DNA from: Candidatus Gastranaerophilales bacterium
Lineage (GTDB): Bacteria > Cyanobacteriota > Vampirovibrionia > Gastranaerophilales > Gastranaerophilaceae
DNA: 6,648 bases
Assembly (NCBI GenBank): GCA_947589525.1
Contig: CANQAW010000101.1
Coordinates: 1-6,648, forward strand
Direction of reading: 5' to 3'
In this document: positions 1-6,648 of the stretch, piece after piece
Numbering within the stretch: position 1 is the stretch's first letter
Layout: each line of letters begins with the position of its first letter
Program-made: the position numbers and the translations under genes
The notes under the pieces: model-generated
Database searches by the model: none
What the model was told of the DNA's origin: nothing
What the model saw: the letters and a program-made list of their open reading frames with translations, nothing else

Positions 1-504
1 TTCTTGTTTTTCGATTGATAAATATCTCATTTTGATTTTATCGGTTTTAAAAATTATTCCGGAGCAATATAAATAAACAACGGTTTGCAGGTCATTTTGC
101 GCGTCTTTTGGAATATTTAAAGTTTTCCAATCGTAGATTATATAATTATCGTTTTCTTTATAAATAGCGTCAAATCTTCCCGTGAGATAATAAAAGGAGT
201 TATTTAATTTTTCTTTTATTAAAAAAGGATATTCCGTTTTTATAAAGTTATTTTTGATATCTTTTAAATAATTTTCAAGATTTTTCCATATTAATCTTTC
301 TTTTTCATCTAAATTTAAAATAAGTTTCGAAACATCAAAATTTTTAATGTAAAAACAAATAAGATTATGGAATTTTTGCCCTAAAAGTGCTCTTTTATCA
401 TTTTTTCCGAGATAAAGATTATAAATATATCTGTTTTCAAATTCTTTTTTATCTTTTTGCAAAAGCTTCAGAGAATTTGCGCTAAAGGTATTAATTTTTT
501 TCAT
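1..504 (-). CDS. RecB/Cas4-like PD-(D/E)XK nuclease (3' end outside window)
   Basis: The ATG at 502-504 opens a frame of 168 codons that runs off the left edge without a stop. The RecB-family nuclease signature is visible in order: LGQKFHNLI with H46, a possible motif Glu in TEYPF (E91), GRFDAIY with D112, YIIYDWKT with the metal and catalytic pair D125/K127, and NDLQTVVYLY with Q140 and Y144. This arrangement matches the nuclease domain at the C-terminus of RecB, AddA and AddB and in Cas4-type exonucleases, which need a divalent metal. The SANSLKLLQKDKKEF start resembles the N-terminal helix of these domains but lacks the Cys that begins the Fe-S cluster in AddB and Cas4. The ATG overlaps the helicase stop by 4 bases (ATGA), and a GGAG lies 8 bases upstream. 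I infer that it is the nuclease subunit for the adjacent tandem helicase. The C-terminal length is unknown. Confidence 0.85.
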   Translation of the reverse strand, partial: MKKINTFSANSLKLLQKDKKEFENRYIYNLYLGKNDKRALLGQKFHNLICFYIKNFDVSKLILNLDEKERLIWKNLENYLKDIKNNFIKTEYPFLIKEKLNNSFYYLTGRFDAIYKENDNYIIYDWKTLNIPKDAQNDLQTVVYLYCSGIIFKTDKIKMRYLSIEKQE

Positions 505-3500
505 TTTATTATCTCCGATATTTCAAAAAGCTCTGAAGAGTTTACTTTTTTTAGTTTTGAAAAGACTTTATAGCTGTTTGAACTTGTCATATATAATTTT
601 TTCTTTGCTCTTGTAATTCCGACATAAATTAGTCTGAAGCTTTCTTCTATTATTTCTTTTTTAAGCTCGTCATCCGATAAAGGGTGCTTTTTTATTTTTT
701 GATTGAACTTGGAATTTTCTTTTAGTTTTAATCGTTCCATATCAAAACAGAAATTATCCTCGGTTAATTCGGGAATAAAGACATAATCAAATTCATCCCC
801 TTTTGATTTATGAAGCGTCATTATTGAAACGGAATTTTGCTCAAGCTGATTGTTTTTGGCAAACAGTTTGATATTTGAAAAACTGCTTTTAAATTGAATT
901 TCTCTTAGTTTTTTGACTGTTTTTTCAAAAGTTTTTTGGGTATTATAAATTTTTTGCGCAATCTGAGCAAGAAGAGAAATGTTTTCTTCCTGTGCCGAAT
1001 TTTTAAAATAAAAATTTCCGATATTTGTTATAAGCTCATAAATCGAACAAGTTTGAGAAAGAAAATAATCCATATCCCAAAAAATCTTTTCTTCAAAAGC
1101 AGAGCTTAAAAACAAGGGTTTATCCAATTCGTTTACAAAACACAAAGATTCAAAATCGCATTTTTTGATTTTATGGAGTTCCGAAGCGATTTTTTTGGTT
1201 AAATTCAAATTATAAGGGTCGGCAATATATTCTAGAATTAAAACAGCAATGTTATACAGAGGGTTTGAAATGAAACTGTCTTTGTTTGTAAAGGTTTTAA
1301 TCGAATTATTTTTTAAAATATTTTCCCATTTTAAAATTGAAAAATTGCTTCTTAAAAGTATTGCTATTGTGGAATTTTCATTTTCTTTTAAAATTTCTTT
1401 TATTTTATTTATAATAAAATCTTCTTCTTCTTTTTCTTTTTCAAAAATTTCGGATATAACCGCATGGCTATCAAGCGTGTTTTTTCCTTCAACGGGCTTC
1501 ATTTTAAGAGTTGAAAAAGGATTAAATTTTTTATCATTTGCAAATTTAACCGTATTATTGGCATAATCCAAAATTCCCGTTGCACAGCGCTGACATTTAT
1601 CCATTTCAACATTTTTAGAGTTTTTAATAAATTCTCTAAAACCTCTAAGGTCGCTGTTTGTAAAAGTTGAAGTTATTGCTTGATTAATATCTCCGCATCG
1701 GACAATATTTCGATATTTCCCCCCTAAAAGAGTAATTAAACTTTGCTGAATATAGCTTGAATCCTGTGCTTCATCTTCTATTATTACTTTTGCAAGATTT
1801 TGATAATACTCTAAAACATCCTTGTTTTCTTTTAAAAGCTTTAAGCTCAGCAGCAAAAGGTCATCATAATCAATTAAATTTTGCTCTTTTAATTGTTTTT
1901 GATATAAATTAAAAACATTTAAAAACAGCCTGTTTGAACATATATAGTTTTCATCTTTTGCAAGCTCGTTTTTATATGTTGATATGGCGCTGTCATATAA
2001 GTTTAATTTATCATTTTGTATGCTTAAAGATTTTAAAATATCGTTTAAAACCGCACTTCTTTTAATTTCGTCAATTATTTCAAAATCATCTTCAAGATTT
2101 ATTTTGTAATTGTTGCTGTTTTCTTTAATTATTCGAAGCGCAAGCCCGTGGATGGTTGAAATATTGGGCAGTTCTTTTAAATTCGGATATCTTTTTTTAA
2201 TTCTTTCCTTAAAATTTCTTGCCGCAGATTCCATAAAAGTTAAAACAAAAATATTTTTAGGTTCGATTTTAAGCTCTTTTAAAATTTCTCCGCTTAAGAT
2301 TTTTTCAATCAATAAAAGCATTATTGTTGTTTTGCCAGACCCTGCGCATGCGGATACCGACATTAATGCGCCTTTGTAATTTAAAACTTCCCTCTGGTCA
2401 TCTCTTGGTATGATTGGATTTTGAGGGATTTCATTTTGGGCATTTGAATTGAATTTATAGAATTTATTAATACCTGAAAAATTTTCCGCCCCCAAAGAAT
2501 CGTAATCGCTTGAATAAAGGCAGATAAAATCTCCCAAAAGATAGGCCTTGTATAACAATCTTGCGGATCTGTCTTTAGTAAGTTCAATATTATCGGATAG
2601 TTCAAAATCATCTTTTGACCAAGTTTTCTGCATTACCCAAGCGTTATATAAAGGCCCTATATCTTGTTTTAGCCAAGAAGAATTTGTAATATCCAAATAA
2701 AATTGATATTTTGTTTTATAAGAGTAATCAACTATTTTTTGAATTGTTGAAACAACAATTGAGTTCTCTTCAATATCGTCATCGGAAAGCGGATTTTCGG
2801 ATATAATCGTGTTTTCAATTTGATTAATTAAATCCTGATTTTTAACATTATTTGAAAATACTTCTTCAAAATCATAAATCTGTTTTAAAAATTGATTGAT
2901 TTTTATTATATCTTTTGAATTTTCACTTTTAAAATTAACAAAATTTTCAACCGTGGAAACTACTTGAGTTGAGAGCTTTTCAAATCTTATATTTTCATAC
3001 AGTTCAAGAATTTTTGATGCAAAATCGCAGGTTTGTTTTTTCTCTTTTAAAAAATCAAAGAAATTTATCAAATCAAAATTTCTTTTTATTTGATAATCTT
3101 GAATTAATTGTATTGCTTCAATTTTAGGAGCTTTTAAAAGCTCGATTAAAATTCCTTTTAGAGTGTAGGGAGAAATGTCTGAATTTTTTTCATCGTTAAT
3201 TATTTTTAAAAATTCCAAAATATAATTAATGATTTTATTTTGGTTCAATTTTTCGTTTTTGGAAATAAAATTAAAAGGAAGATTTGATTTTTCAAGCGAA
3301 GTTTTTAAAAATTCATCGCTCAAAGGAGTTATTAAAGCAATATCTTTATAATTTATTCCTTGATTAATCAGTTTTTTAATTTCAGATATGGTGTCTTCAA
3401 TCATTTCGTTTCTTTTAAGAAATGTTCTTTGTTCAATGTTATCAAGCTCTATTTCTTTTTCTTCTTTAATTGAATTAAAAATTAAAAGCGCATTTTTTGT

Positions 3501-4301
3501 TTTTTTATCTTTAAAATCATTGTAATTAAGGGCTTTTTGGTTAAATATCTTTTCAAAATCAGCGTTTATCGCACCTAAATACCCTAAACGAGATGAACCT
3601 AAACTGTCATAACCTATATAAAAATCTTTTAAATCGTCTTTAATATATTTTATATATTCAAGCTCACAAGGCGTAATTTCGTCTCCGTCATCTAAAAAAA
3701 GATATTCAAACTCGTTTTTTAAATTTTTATAAAGGTATTCAAAAAGGTTAATTTGCCTTATATAATCAAAAGCGCGCAAGTAAATTGTTTTTTTCTTATA
3801 GTCATTTATTGTTTGGTTAATTTCTTTTGTGTAGCTTTCTTTTAAGACTTTTTCTCTTTGCTTTATTTCTTCGCTATTTAGAGCATTTAAATTAATCAGA
3901 GAATATCTTCTAAATAACTGGTGCAAAAGGCTTGTTTTAGAGTTATATCCTTCAAAAGAAATTTCTTTTAAGCAGTCTTTAAAAATATATTGCGAAATTT
4001 CTAACCCAGATAGAGAGGGGATTATTTTAACATTTGTTTTATCTTTAATTGAATTTTCAATATTTACCCAGTTATCTGAAATATAGTTATAAATAAAACC
4101 TGAAAAACTGTATATTTTAAGGCTTCCTATATAACCTTCGGGGGATAATTTTTTTACTTTTTCAATAAATTCTTTTTTCTTTTTTGAATTTTGAACAAGA
4201 ACCAGAATTTTTTCGCTGTGTACCCCTGAATTTAACAGCTTTAAATAGTGTTCAATTAAAATATCGGTTCTTTTTGTTGTAGAATTTGAATTTATTATCA
4301 T
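501..4301 (-). CDS. Tandem SF1 helicase: degenerate AddB/RecC-like half fused to an active UvrD-like half
   Basis: A 1,266-aa protein made of two SF1A helicase modules. The C-terminal module (about 630-1266) is intact: Q-motif Q636, Walker A AGSGKTT (K657), motif Ib STIHGL, motif II IEDEAQD at 841-847, motif III CGDINQA, motif V MTLHKSKG at 1161-1168, and motif VI IYVGITRAKKKLY with Arg finger R1231. The N-terminal module (about 1-625) follows the same order with catalytic residues lost. Only UvrD-type helicases and their relatives AddA, RecB and AdnB carry the intact motif set; dead helicase modules are the mark of AddB, RecC and AdnA. Neither half ends in a nuclease domain, but a RecB-like nuclease is the next gene. 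I infer the motor and scaffold of a double-strand-break resection complex in the cytosol. The start at 4299-4301 overlaps the priA stop (ATGA), with a GGA 6 bases upstream. It could instead be a repair helicase outside recombination. The helicase call is secure; the pathway is inferred. Confidence 0.88.
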   Translation of the reverse strand: MIINSNSTTKRTDILIEHYLKLLNSGVHSEKILVLVQNSKKKKEFIEKVKKLSPEGYIGSLKIYSFSGFIYNYISDNWVNIENSIKDKTNVKIIPSLSGLEISQYIFKDCLKEISFEGYNSKTSLLHQLFRRYSLINLNALNSEEIKQREKVLKESYTKEINQTINDYKKKTIYLRAFDYIRQINLFEYLYKNLKNEFEYLFLDDGDEITPCELEYIKYIKDDLKDFYIGYDSLGSSRLGYLGAINADFEKIFNQKALNYNDFKDKKTKNALLIFNSIKEEKEIELDNIEQRTFLKRNEMIEDTISEIKKLINQGINYKDIALITPLSDEFLKTSLEKSNLPFNFISKNEKLNQNKIINYILEFLKIINDEKNSDISPYTLKGILIELLKAPKIEAIQLIQDYQIKRNFDLINFFDFLKEKKQTCDFASKILELYENIRFEKLSTQVVSTVENFVNFKSENSKDIIKINQFLKQIYDFEEVFSNNVKNQDLINQIENTIISENPLSDDDIEENSIVVSTIQKIVDYSYKTKYQFYLDITNSSWLKQDIGPLYNAWVMQKTWSKDDFELSDNIELTKDRSARLLYKAYLLGDFICLYSSDYDSLGAENFSGINKFYKFNSNAQNEIPQNPIIPRDDQREVLNYKGALMSVSACAGSGKTTIMLLLIEKILSGEILKELKIEPKNIFVLTFMESAARNFKERIKKRYPNLKELPNISTIHGLALRIIKENSNNYKINLEDDFEIIDEIKRSAVLNDILKSLSIQNDKLNLYDSAISTYKNELAKDENYICSNRLFLNVFNLYQKQLKEQNLIDYDDLLLLSLKLLKENKDVLEYYQNLAKVIIEDEAQDSSYIQQSLITLLGGKYRNIVRCGDINQAITSTFTNSDLRGFREFIKNSKNVEMDKCQRCATGILDYANNTVKFANDKKFNPFSTLKMKPVEGKNTLDSHAVISEIFEKEKEEEDFIINKIKEILKENENSTIAILLRSNFSILKWENILKNNSIKTFTNKDSFISNPLYNIAVLILEYIADPYNLNLTKKIASELHKIKKCDFESLCFVNELDKPLFLSSAFEEKIFWDMDYFLSQTCSIYELITNIGNFYFKNSAQEENISLLAQIAQKIYNTQKTFEKTVKKLREIQFKSSFSNIKLFAKNNQLEQNSVSIMTLHKSKGDEFDYVFIPELTEDNFCFDMERLKLKENSKFNQKIKKHPLSDDELKKEIIEESFRLIYVGITRAKKKLYMTSSNSYKVFSKLKKVNSSELFEISEIIK
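504..2411 (-). other. Active UvrD/RecB-type SF1 helicase module (C-terminal half)
   Basis: Residues 631-1266 carry an intact ATPase and translocase core: Q636, K657 and T658 of Walker A, D843, E844, Q846 and D847 of motif II, Q874 of motif III, R905 of motif IV, H1164 and K1167 of motif V, and R1223, Y1226 and R1231 of motif VI. The stretch LIDYDDLL (809-816), typical of 1B regions in UvrD relatives, precedes Walker B. Motif III is a variant: Thr877 replaces the usual aromatic after QxI. By family, expected movement is 3'-to-5' along single-stranded DNA. The chain ends about 25 residues after motif VI, so no fused nuclease is present. Confidence 0.9.
505..516 (-). promoter_or_regulatory. Ribosome binding site of the nuclease gene
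   Basis: On the minus strand GGAG at 513-516 lies 8 bases before the ATG at 502-504, inside the last codons of the helicase gene. It is the best Shine-Dalgarno match in the window and fixes the start that overlaps the helicase stop. It suggests the nuclease can be initiated well on its own, besides coupling. Confidence 0.7.
2412..4301 (-). other. Degenerate SF1 helicase module (N-terminal half, residues 1-630)
   Basis: Each SF1 motif has a counterpart at the expected spacing. The Walker A position reads NSNSTTKRTDIL (4-15), without the Gly-Lys-Thr loop. KILVLVQNSKKKKEF (31-45) matches motif Ia. IYSFSGFIYNYI (63-74) matches motif Ib. LFLDDGDE (201-208) sits where DEAQD belongs. IGYDSLGSSRLGYLGA (229-244) takes the place of motif III. 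A 2A-like stretch (about 296-345, containing YKDIALITP) follows. NSIVVSTIQK (513-522) matches motif V. RLLYKAYLLGDF (581-592) matches motif VI, with the Thr-Arg-Ala of the Arg finger replaced by Leu-Leu-Gly. ATP hydrolysis is therefore very unlikely. In AddB and RecC such dead modules bind and scan the DNA strand, including for Chi; a similar role here is inference. Confidence 0.75.
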
Positions 4302-6328
4302 AATATATCCGAAGGGTCTATATCGACCGTTAACTTTATATCCGATGGCAGTTTGATTGTTTTTAAAAACCGCAAAACGGTTTTATGACCCGAAAAATCC
4401 AATTTATTTTTAATTAAAATATTATATCTGTATTCTTCCTTAATTTTATTTATAACGCAGGGCGCAGGGCCTAAAACCAAAATAGCTTCATCTAAAGAAA
4501 GTTTTTTTAAATAATCGCTTAAATGAAGCTCTATTTCAAGAGCGGATTTTTCGGCTCTGTATTCGTTTTTAGATGATAATATGACTCTTATCATTTTTGA
4601 AAAAGGAGGATAGTCAAAAAGCTCTCTTTGAGATATTTCGTTTTGGTAGAATTTTTCATAATCCTGCGCCTGAGCGTTTTTTAAAAAGATATTTTCCTCG
4701 TTATAAGTTTGAAAAATAACTTTGCCTTTTTCTTCTCCTCGCCCCGAGCGCCCCGCTACCTGAGTTAAAATTGAAAAACCGCGCTCCGAGCTTTTATAGT
4801 CAGGTAAGTTAAAACTTAAATCAGCGTTTATTACACCGACAAGCGTTACATTTTTGTTATCCAGCCCTTTTGCTATCATTTGTGTTCCGATTAAAATATC
4901 AATTTCGCCTTTTTGAAATTGTTTTAAAATTTCAATATGTTCATTTTTTTTAGATAAACTATCGGAATCCAATCTTGCAATTCTATAATCTTTAAAAATT
5001 TCCATTGCCTGAAGTTCAACTTTTTGAGAGCCTGCTCCGAAGTTTTCCATAGCTTCAGACCCGCAAGAGGGGCATTTTTGAGGATAAGGGAGAGTTGAAT
5101 TGCAATAGTGGCATTTATAAGAATTTGTCCGGTAATGATAAATCATAGGAATTGCGCATTTTCTGCACTCCAAGACTTCTCCGCATTCAAGACACTGGCT
5201 GTATGAGCTGTAACCGCGCCTGTTTATTAAAAAAATAACCTGATGATTATTATTTATAGCCTCAATTGTATTTTCAATTAATGTTTTTGAAAAAAGAGTG
5301 TAGTTTTTATCCAGCCTTTCCTGTTTCATATCAACTATAACTACTTGAGGCAGGCTTGCTTCATTATATCTTTCTTTTAGTGTAAATAAAGAATTTGTGT
5401 TTATTGCTTCATAATAGCTTTCAATAGAGGGAGTGGCAGAACCAAGCACTAATTTAGCACCGTACAGGTCGCAGAGTTTTTTTGCAACGTCTTTAGCGTT
5501 ATATCTGGGGTTTGGCATTGTTTGTTTATAGCTTGAATCGTGTTCTTCATCGATTATTATAAGACCTAAATCTTTAATGGGCGCAAAAACAGCGCTTCTT
5601 GCCCCAAAGAGGATTTTGATTTCATTGTTTCTTAATTTTCTCCAGGTTTCGTATTTTTCCGCTTCCGTTATCGAGCTGTGCCAAAGAGCAATCTTGTCAG
5701 CGCCAAAACGTTCTATTGTTCTTATTGTAAGCTGTGATACAAGAGCAATTTCGGGCGCTAAGAAAATTACGTTTTTACCTTTTTTAATTGTATCTTCAAT
5801 TAATTTAAAATAAATCTCGGTTTTGCCCGAACCCGTAATTCCATAAATAAGCGAGGTTTTAGCGCTTATTTTTTTGATTTCGTCGTAAACCTTTTTTTGC
5901 GCGGGTGTTAGAGAGTTTTTATTTTCAATATCCGTTTTTTCAAAAATTTTATTTTCAATTTTGGGTTTTCTGTATTTTTTAACATTTTTTTCAAAGAATT
6001 TTTGAGGTAATGCCATATTTAAAACAGTCTGTATATCGCAGAAATAATAATTTGAAACCCACTCTAAAAGTTCTAAATATTCGCTTGAAAAAATCGGAGT
6101 TTCATCTAATATATCTTCAATTTCTTTTGGTTTTATTCCTTCTTCAAGATAAGAGCTAAATCCCACAACATAAGCTTTTAAGGTTTCTTTTCTTCTTCCG
6201 AAAGGAACTGAAACCGCACTTCCTATTTTGATTTTATCTTTTAAATCTTCTTTAATTAAATAACTGAAGGTTTTTGAACCCAGTTTATTTATATCAACAA
6301 GAACTTGTGCGTATTTATGGTTATTCAT
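4298..6328 (-). CDS. priA: Primosomal protein N' (replication restart helicase PriA)
   Basis: PriA is a cytosolic SF2 3'-to-5' helicase that recognises stalled forks and D-loops and starts reloading of the replicative helicase. The order is: N-terminal 3'-end DNA-binding domain (about residues 1-110); Walker A GITGSGKTE at 163-171 (K169); GARSAVFAP at 242-250; Walker B DEEHD at 260-264; GSATP at 296-300; a zinc module with eight cysteines (C379, C382, C388, C391, C406, C409, C419, C422); helicase lobe 2 with GTQMIAKGLD at 481-490 and QVAGRSGR at 523-530; and a C-terminal domain after DYPPF (572-576). All expected catalytic residues are present. The chain (676 aa) is shorter than E. coli PriA (732 aa). 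Only about 28 residues separate the 3'-end domain from the helicase, where the family normally has a winged-helix domain. The ATG at 6326-6328 overlaps the upstream stop, and a weak GGAA lies 11 bases before it. The TGA overlaps the next start by 4 bases and is followed in frame by TAA TAA. Confidence 0.97.
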   Translation of the reverse strand: MNNHKYAQVLVDINKLGSKTFSYLIKEDLKDKIKIGSAVSVPFGRRKETLKAYVVGFSSYLEEGIKPKEIEDILDETPIFSSEYLELLEWVSNYYFCDIQTVLNMALPQKFFEKNVKKYRKPKIENKIFEKTDIENKNSLTPAQKKVYDEIKKISAKTSLIYGITGSGKTEIYFKLIEDTIKKGKNVIFLAPEIALVSQLTIRTIERFGADKIALWHSSITEAEKYETWRKLRNNEIKILFGARSAVFAPIKDLGLIIIDEEHDSSYKQTMPNPRYNAKDVAKKLCDLYGAKLVLGSATPSIESYYEAINTNSLFTLKERYNEASLPQVVIVDMKQERLDKNYTLFSKTLIENTIEAINNNHQVIFLINRRGYSSYSQCLECGEVLECRKCAIPMIYHYRTNSYKCHYCNSTLPYPQKCPSCGSEAMENFGAGSQKVELQAMEIFKDYRIARLDSDSLSKKNEHIEILKQFQKGEIDILIGTQMIAKGLDNKNVTLVGVINADLSFNLPDYKSSERGFSILTQVAGRSGRGEEKGKVIFQTYNEENIFLKNAQAQDYEKFYQNEISQRELFDYPPFSKMIRVILSSKNEYRAEKSALEIELHLSDYLKKLSLDEAILVLGPAPCVINKIKEEYRYNILIKNKLDFSGHKTVLRFLKTIKLPSDIKLTVDIDPSDIL
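4302..4310 (-). promoter_or_regulatory. Ribosome binding site of the tandem helicase gene
   Basis: On the minus strand a short GGA at 4308-4310 lies 6 bases before the ATG at 4299-4301, within the last codons of priA. It is weaker than the nuclease site, so translation probably relies mainly on ribosomes finishing priA (ATGA overlap). Confidence 0.5.
5063..5194 (-). other. PriA zinc-binding module
   Basis: Residues 379-422 of PriA hold four CxxC pairs (C379/C382, C388/C391, C406/C409, C419/C422). This is the complete eight-cysteine, two-zinc arrangement inserted between the two helicase lobes. In the family it is needed for primosome assembly contacts, so its intactness argues that this PriA is fully competent despite its short length. 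Confidence 0.93.
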
Positions 6329-6648
6329 TATTTAATCAGTTCCATTTTTTTATTTTTGATTTGATTTTCAATTAATAAAAAGACAGTTTTTGCAACTTCG
6401 TTATTATTGGTGTAGTCGCTATTTTGAGGAAGAACCTTGATTTCCGTCTGGTTTTGATATTTTTTTGTTAAAGTCAAAAGATAAAATTTAGATCCTTGGG
6501 TAAAAAGGATATATCCGTTTTTAGATTGAATTTCGGATAATTCAAATTTAGGGTATGAATTAATTGCGCTGATTGCGCTTAAAAACAACATATCAGGGTC
6601 GCCTTGAAAAATTTTATAACATTCGTTTTGCGAAGCAAAACAAAAACC
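6328..6648 (-). CDS. Unrecognised small protein, probably exported (5' end outside window)
   Basis: The frame is open from the right edge to a TAA at 6328-6330, giving 106 visible residues. I do not recognise the family. The first residues read GFCFASQNECYKIFQ. A short hydrophobic end followed by Ala-Ser and a polar stretch looks like the tail of a signal peptide with its cleavage site, so the mature protein may be exported; this is inference from a fragment. An ATG at 6589-6591 could start an 87-residue version, but the frame stays open for 19 more codons to the edge and the region before that ATG has only a weak AAGG, so I prefer the longer partial gene. The body is mixed alpha/beta (for example NGYILF and KFYLLTLTKKY), with a Lys-rich C-terminal helix and no further membrane segment. 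Its stop overlaps the priA start by one base (TAATG), so the two are probably co-translated. No function is assigned. Confidence 0.6.
   Translation of the reverse strand, partial: GFCFASQNECYKIFQGDPDMLFLSAISAINSYPKFELSEIQSKNGYILFTQGSKFYLLTLTKKYQNQTEIKVLPQNSDYTNNNEVAKTVFLLIENQIKNKKMELIK

Noticed and set aside
501..504. Recoded TGA (Mycoplasma-type code) suggested by the very low GC
   Set aside because: TGA ends both priA and the helicase at clean ATGA overlaps where a conserved protein begins, and Trp in conserved positions is TGG.
1249..1566. Plus-strand open frame of 105 codons
   Set aside because: It lies wholly antisense to the conserved helicase module, is rich in Phe/Ser/Lys/Ile as expected from the complement of an AT-rich gene, and has no recognisable domain.
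2110..2379. Plus-strand open frame of 89 codons
   Set aside because: It is antisense to the Walker A region of the active helicase half, so its composition is explained by the real gene.
2381..2611. Minus-strand open frame of 76 codons in another frame
   Set aside because: It overlaps the linker and motif VI of the degenerate helicase half, with no domain and no sign of a frameshift in the main gene.
2412..4301. N-terminal half of the helicase as a decaying pseudogene
   Set aside because: The frame is intact over about 630 codons, continuous with a functional motor, and all motif positions keep their spacing. This fits a conserved dead module better than recent decay.
5577..5813. Plus-strand open frame of 78 codons
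   Set aside because: It is antisense to priA helicase motifs (GARSAVFAP and the preceding lobe), so it is a shadow.
6328..6591. Starting the right-edge gene at the ATG at 6589-6591 (87 aa)
   Set aside because: The frame stays open to the window edge and the extra 19 codons look like a signal-peptide end; the upstream AAGG is weak. It remains possible.
1..6648. CRISPR array, tRNA/rRNA, insertion sequence, terminator or promoter
   Set aside because: The window is fully coding, with gene junctions of overlapping bases. I saw no regularly spaced repeats, terminal inverted repeats or hairpin-plus-T-run outside coding constraint; the many T-runs reflect Lys-rich codons on the other strand.

Overview
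All 6,648 bases look coding, and everything I can support is on the minus strand, so the transcript reads from the right edge to the left edge. The DNA is very AT-rich (roughly 30% GC by eye) and uses the standard bacterial code: TGA closes two genes and Trp is TGG. The bacterium cannot be named. Low GC, tight packing and a PriA motif style shared with Firmicutes and cyanobacteria-related lineages fit a streamlined Gram-positive or a Melainabacteria-type gut organism, but this is a weak guess.

In order of transcription: (1) the C-terminal part of a small protein whose first visible residues look like the end of a signal peptide (6328-6648, cut by the right edge); (2) priA, the replication-restart helicase, complete at 676 aa (4298-6328); (3) a 1,266-aa protein with two SF1 (UvrD/RecB-type) helicase modules in tandem, the first catalytically degenerate and the second intact (501-4301); (4) the first 168 residues of a RecB/Cas4-like PD-(D/E)XK nuclease (1-504, cut by the left edge). 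Neighbouring genes overlap by 1, 4 and 4 bases, as expected of one translationally coupled operon. Its promoter must lie beyond the right edge and its terminator beyond the left.

Genes 3 and 4 together hold the parts of an AddAB/RecBCD/AdnAB-type double-strand-end resection machine: a live SF1 motor, a dead SF1 helicase (as in AddB, RecC and AdnA) and a RecB-type nuclease. The packaging is unusual. Dead and live helicases are fused in one chain and the nuclease is a separate polypeptide. Sitting directly behind priA, the operon would link processing of broken DNA ends with reloading of replication at recombination intermediates. The resection role is inferred from domain content, not shown.

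There is no intergenic stretch longer than a few bases. I saw no RNA gene, mobile element, CRISPR array or notable repeat.
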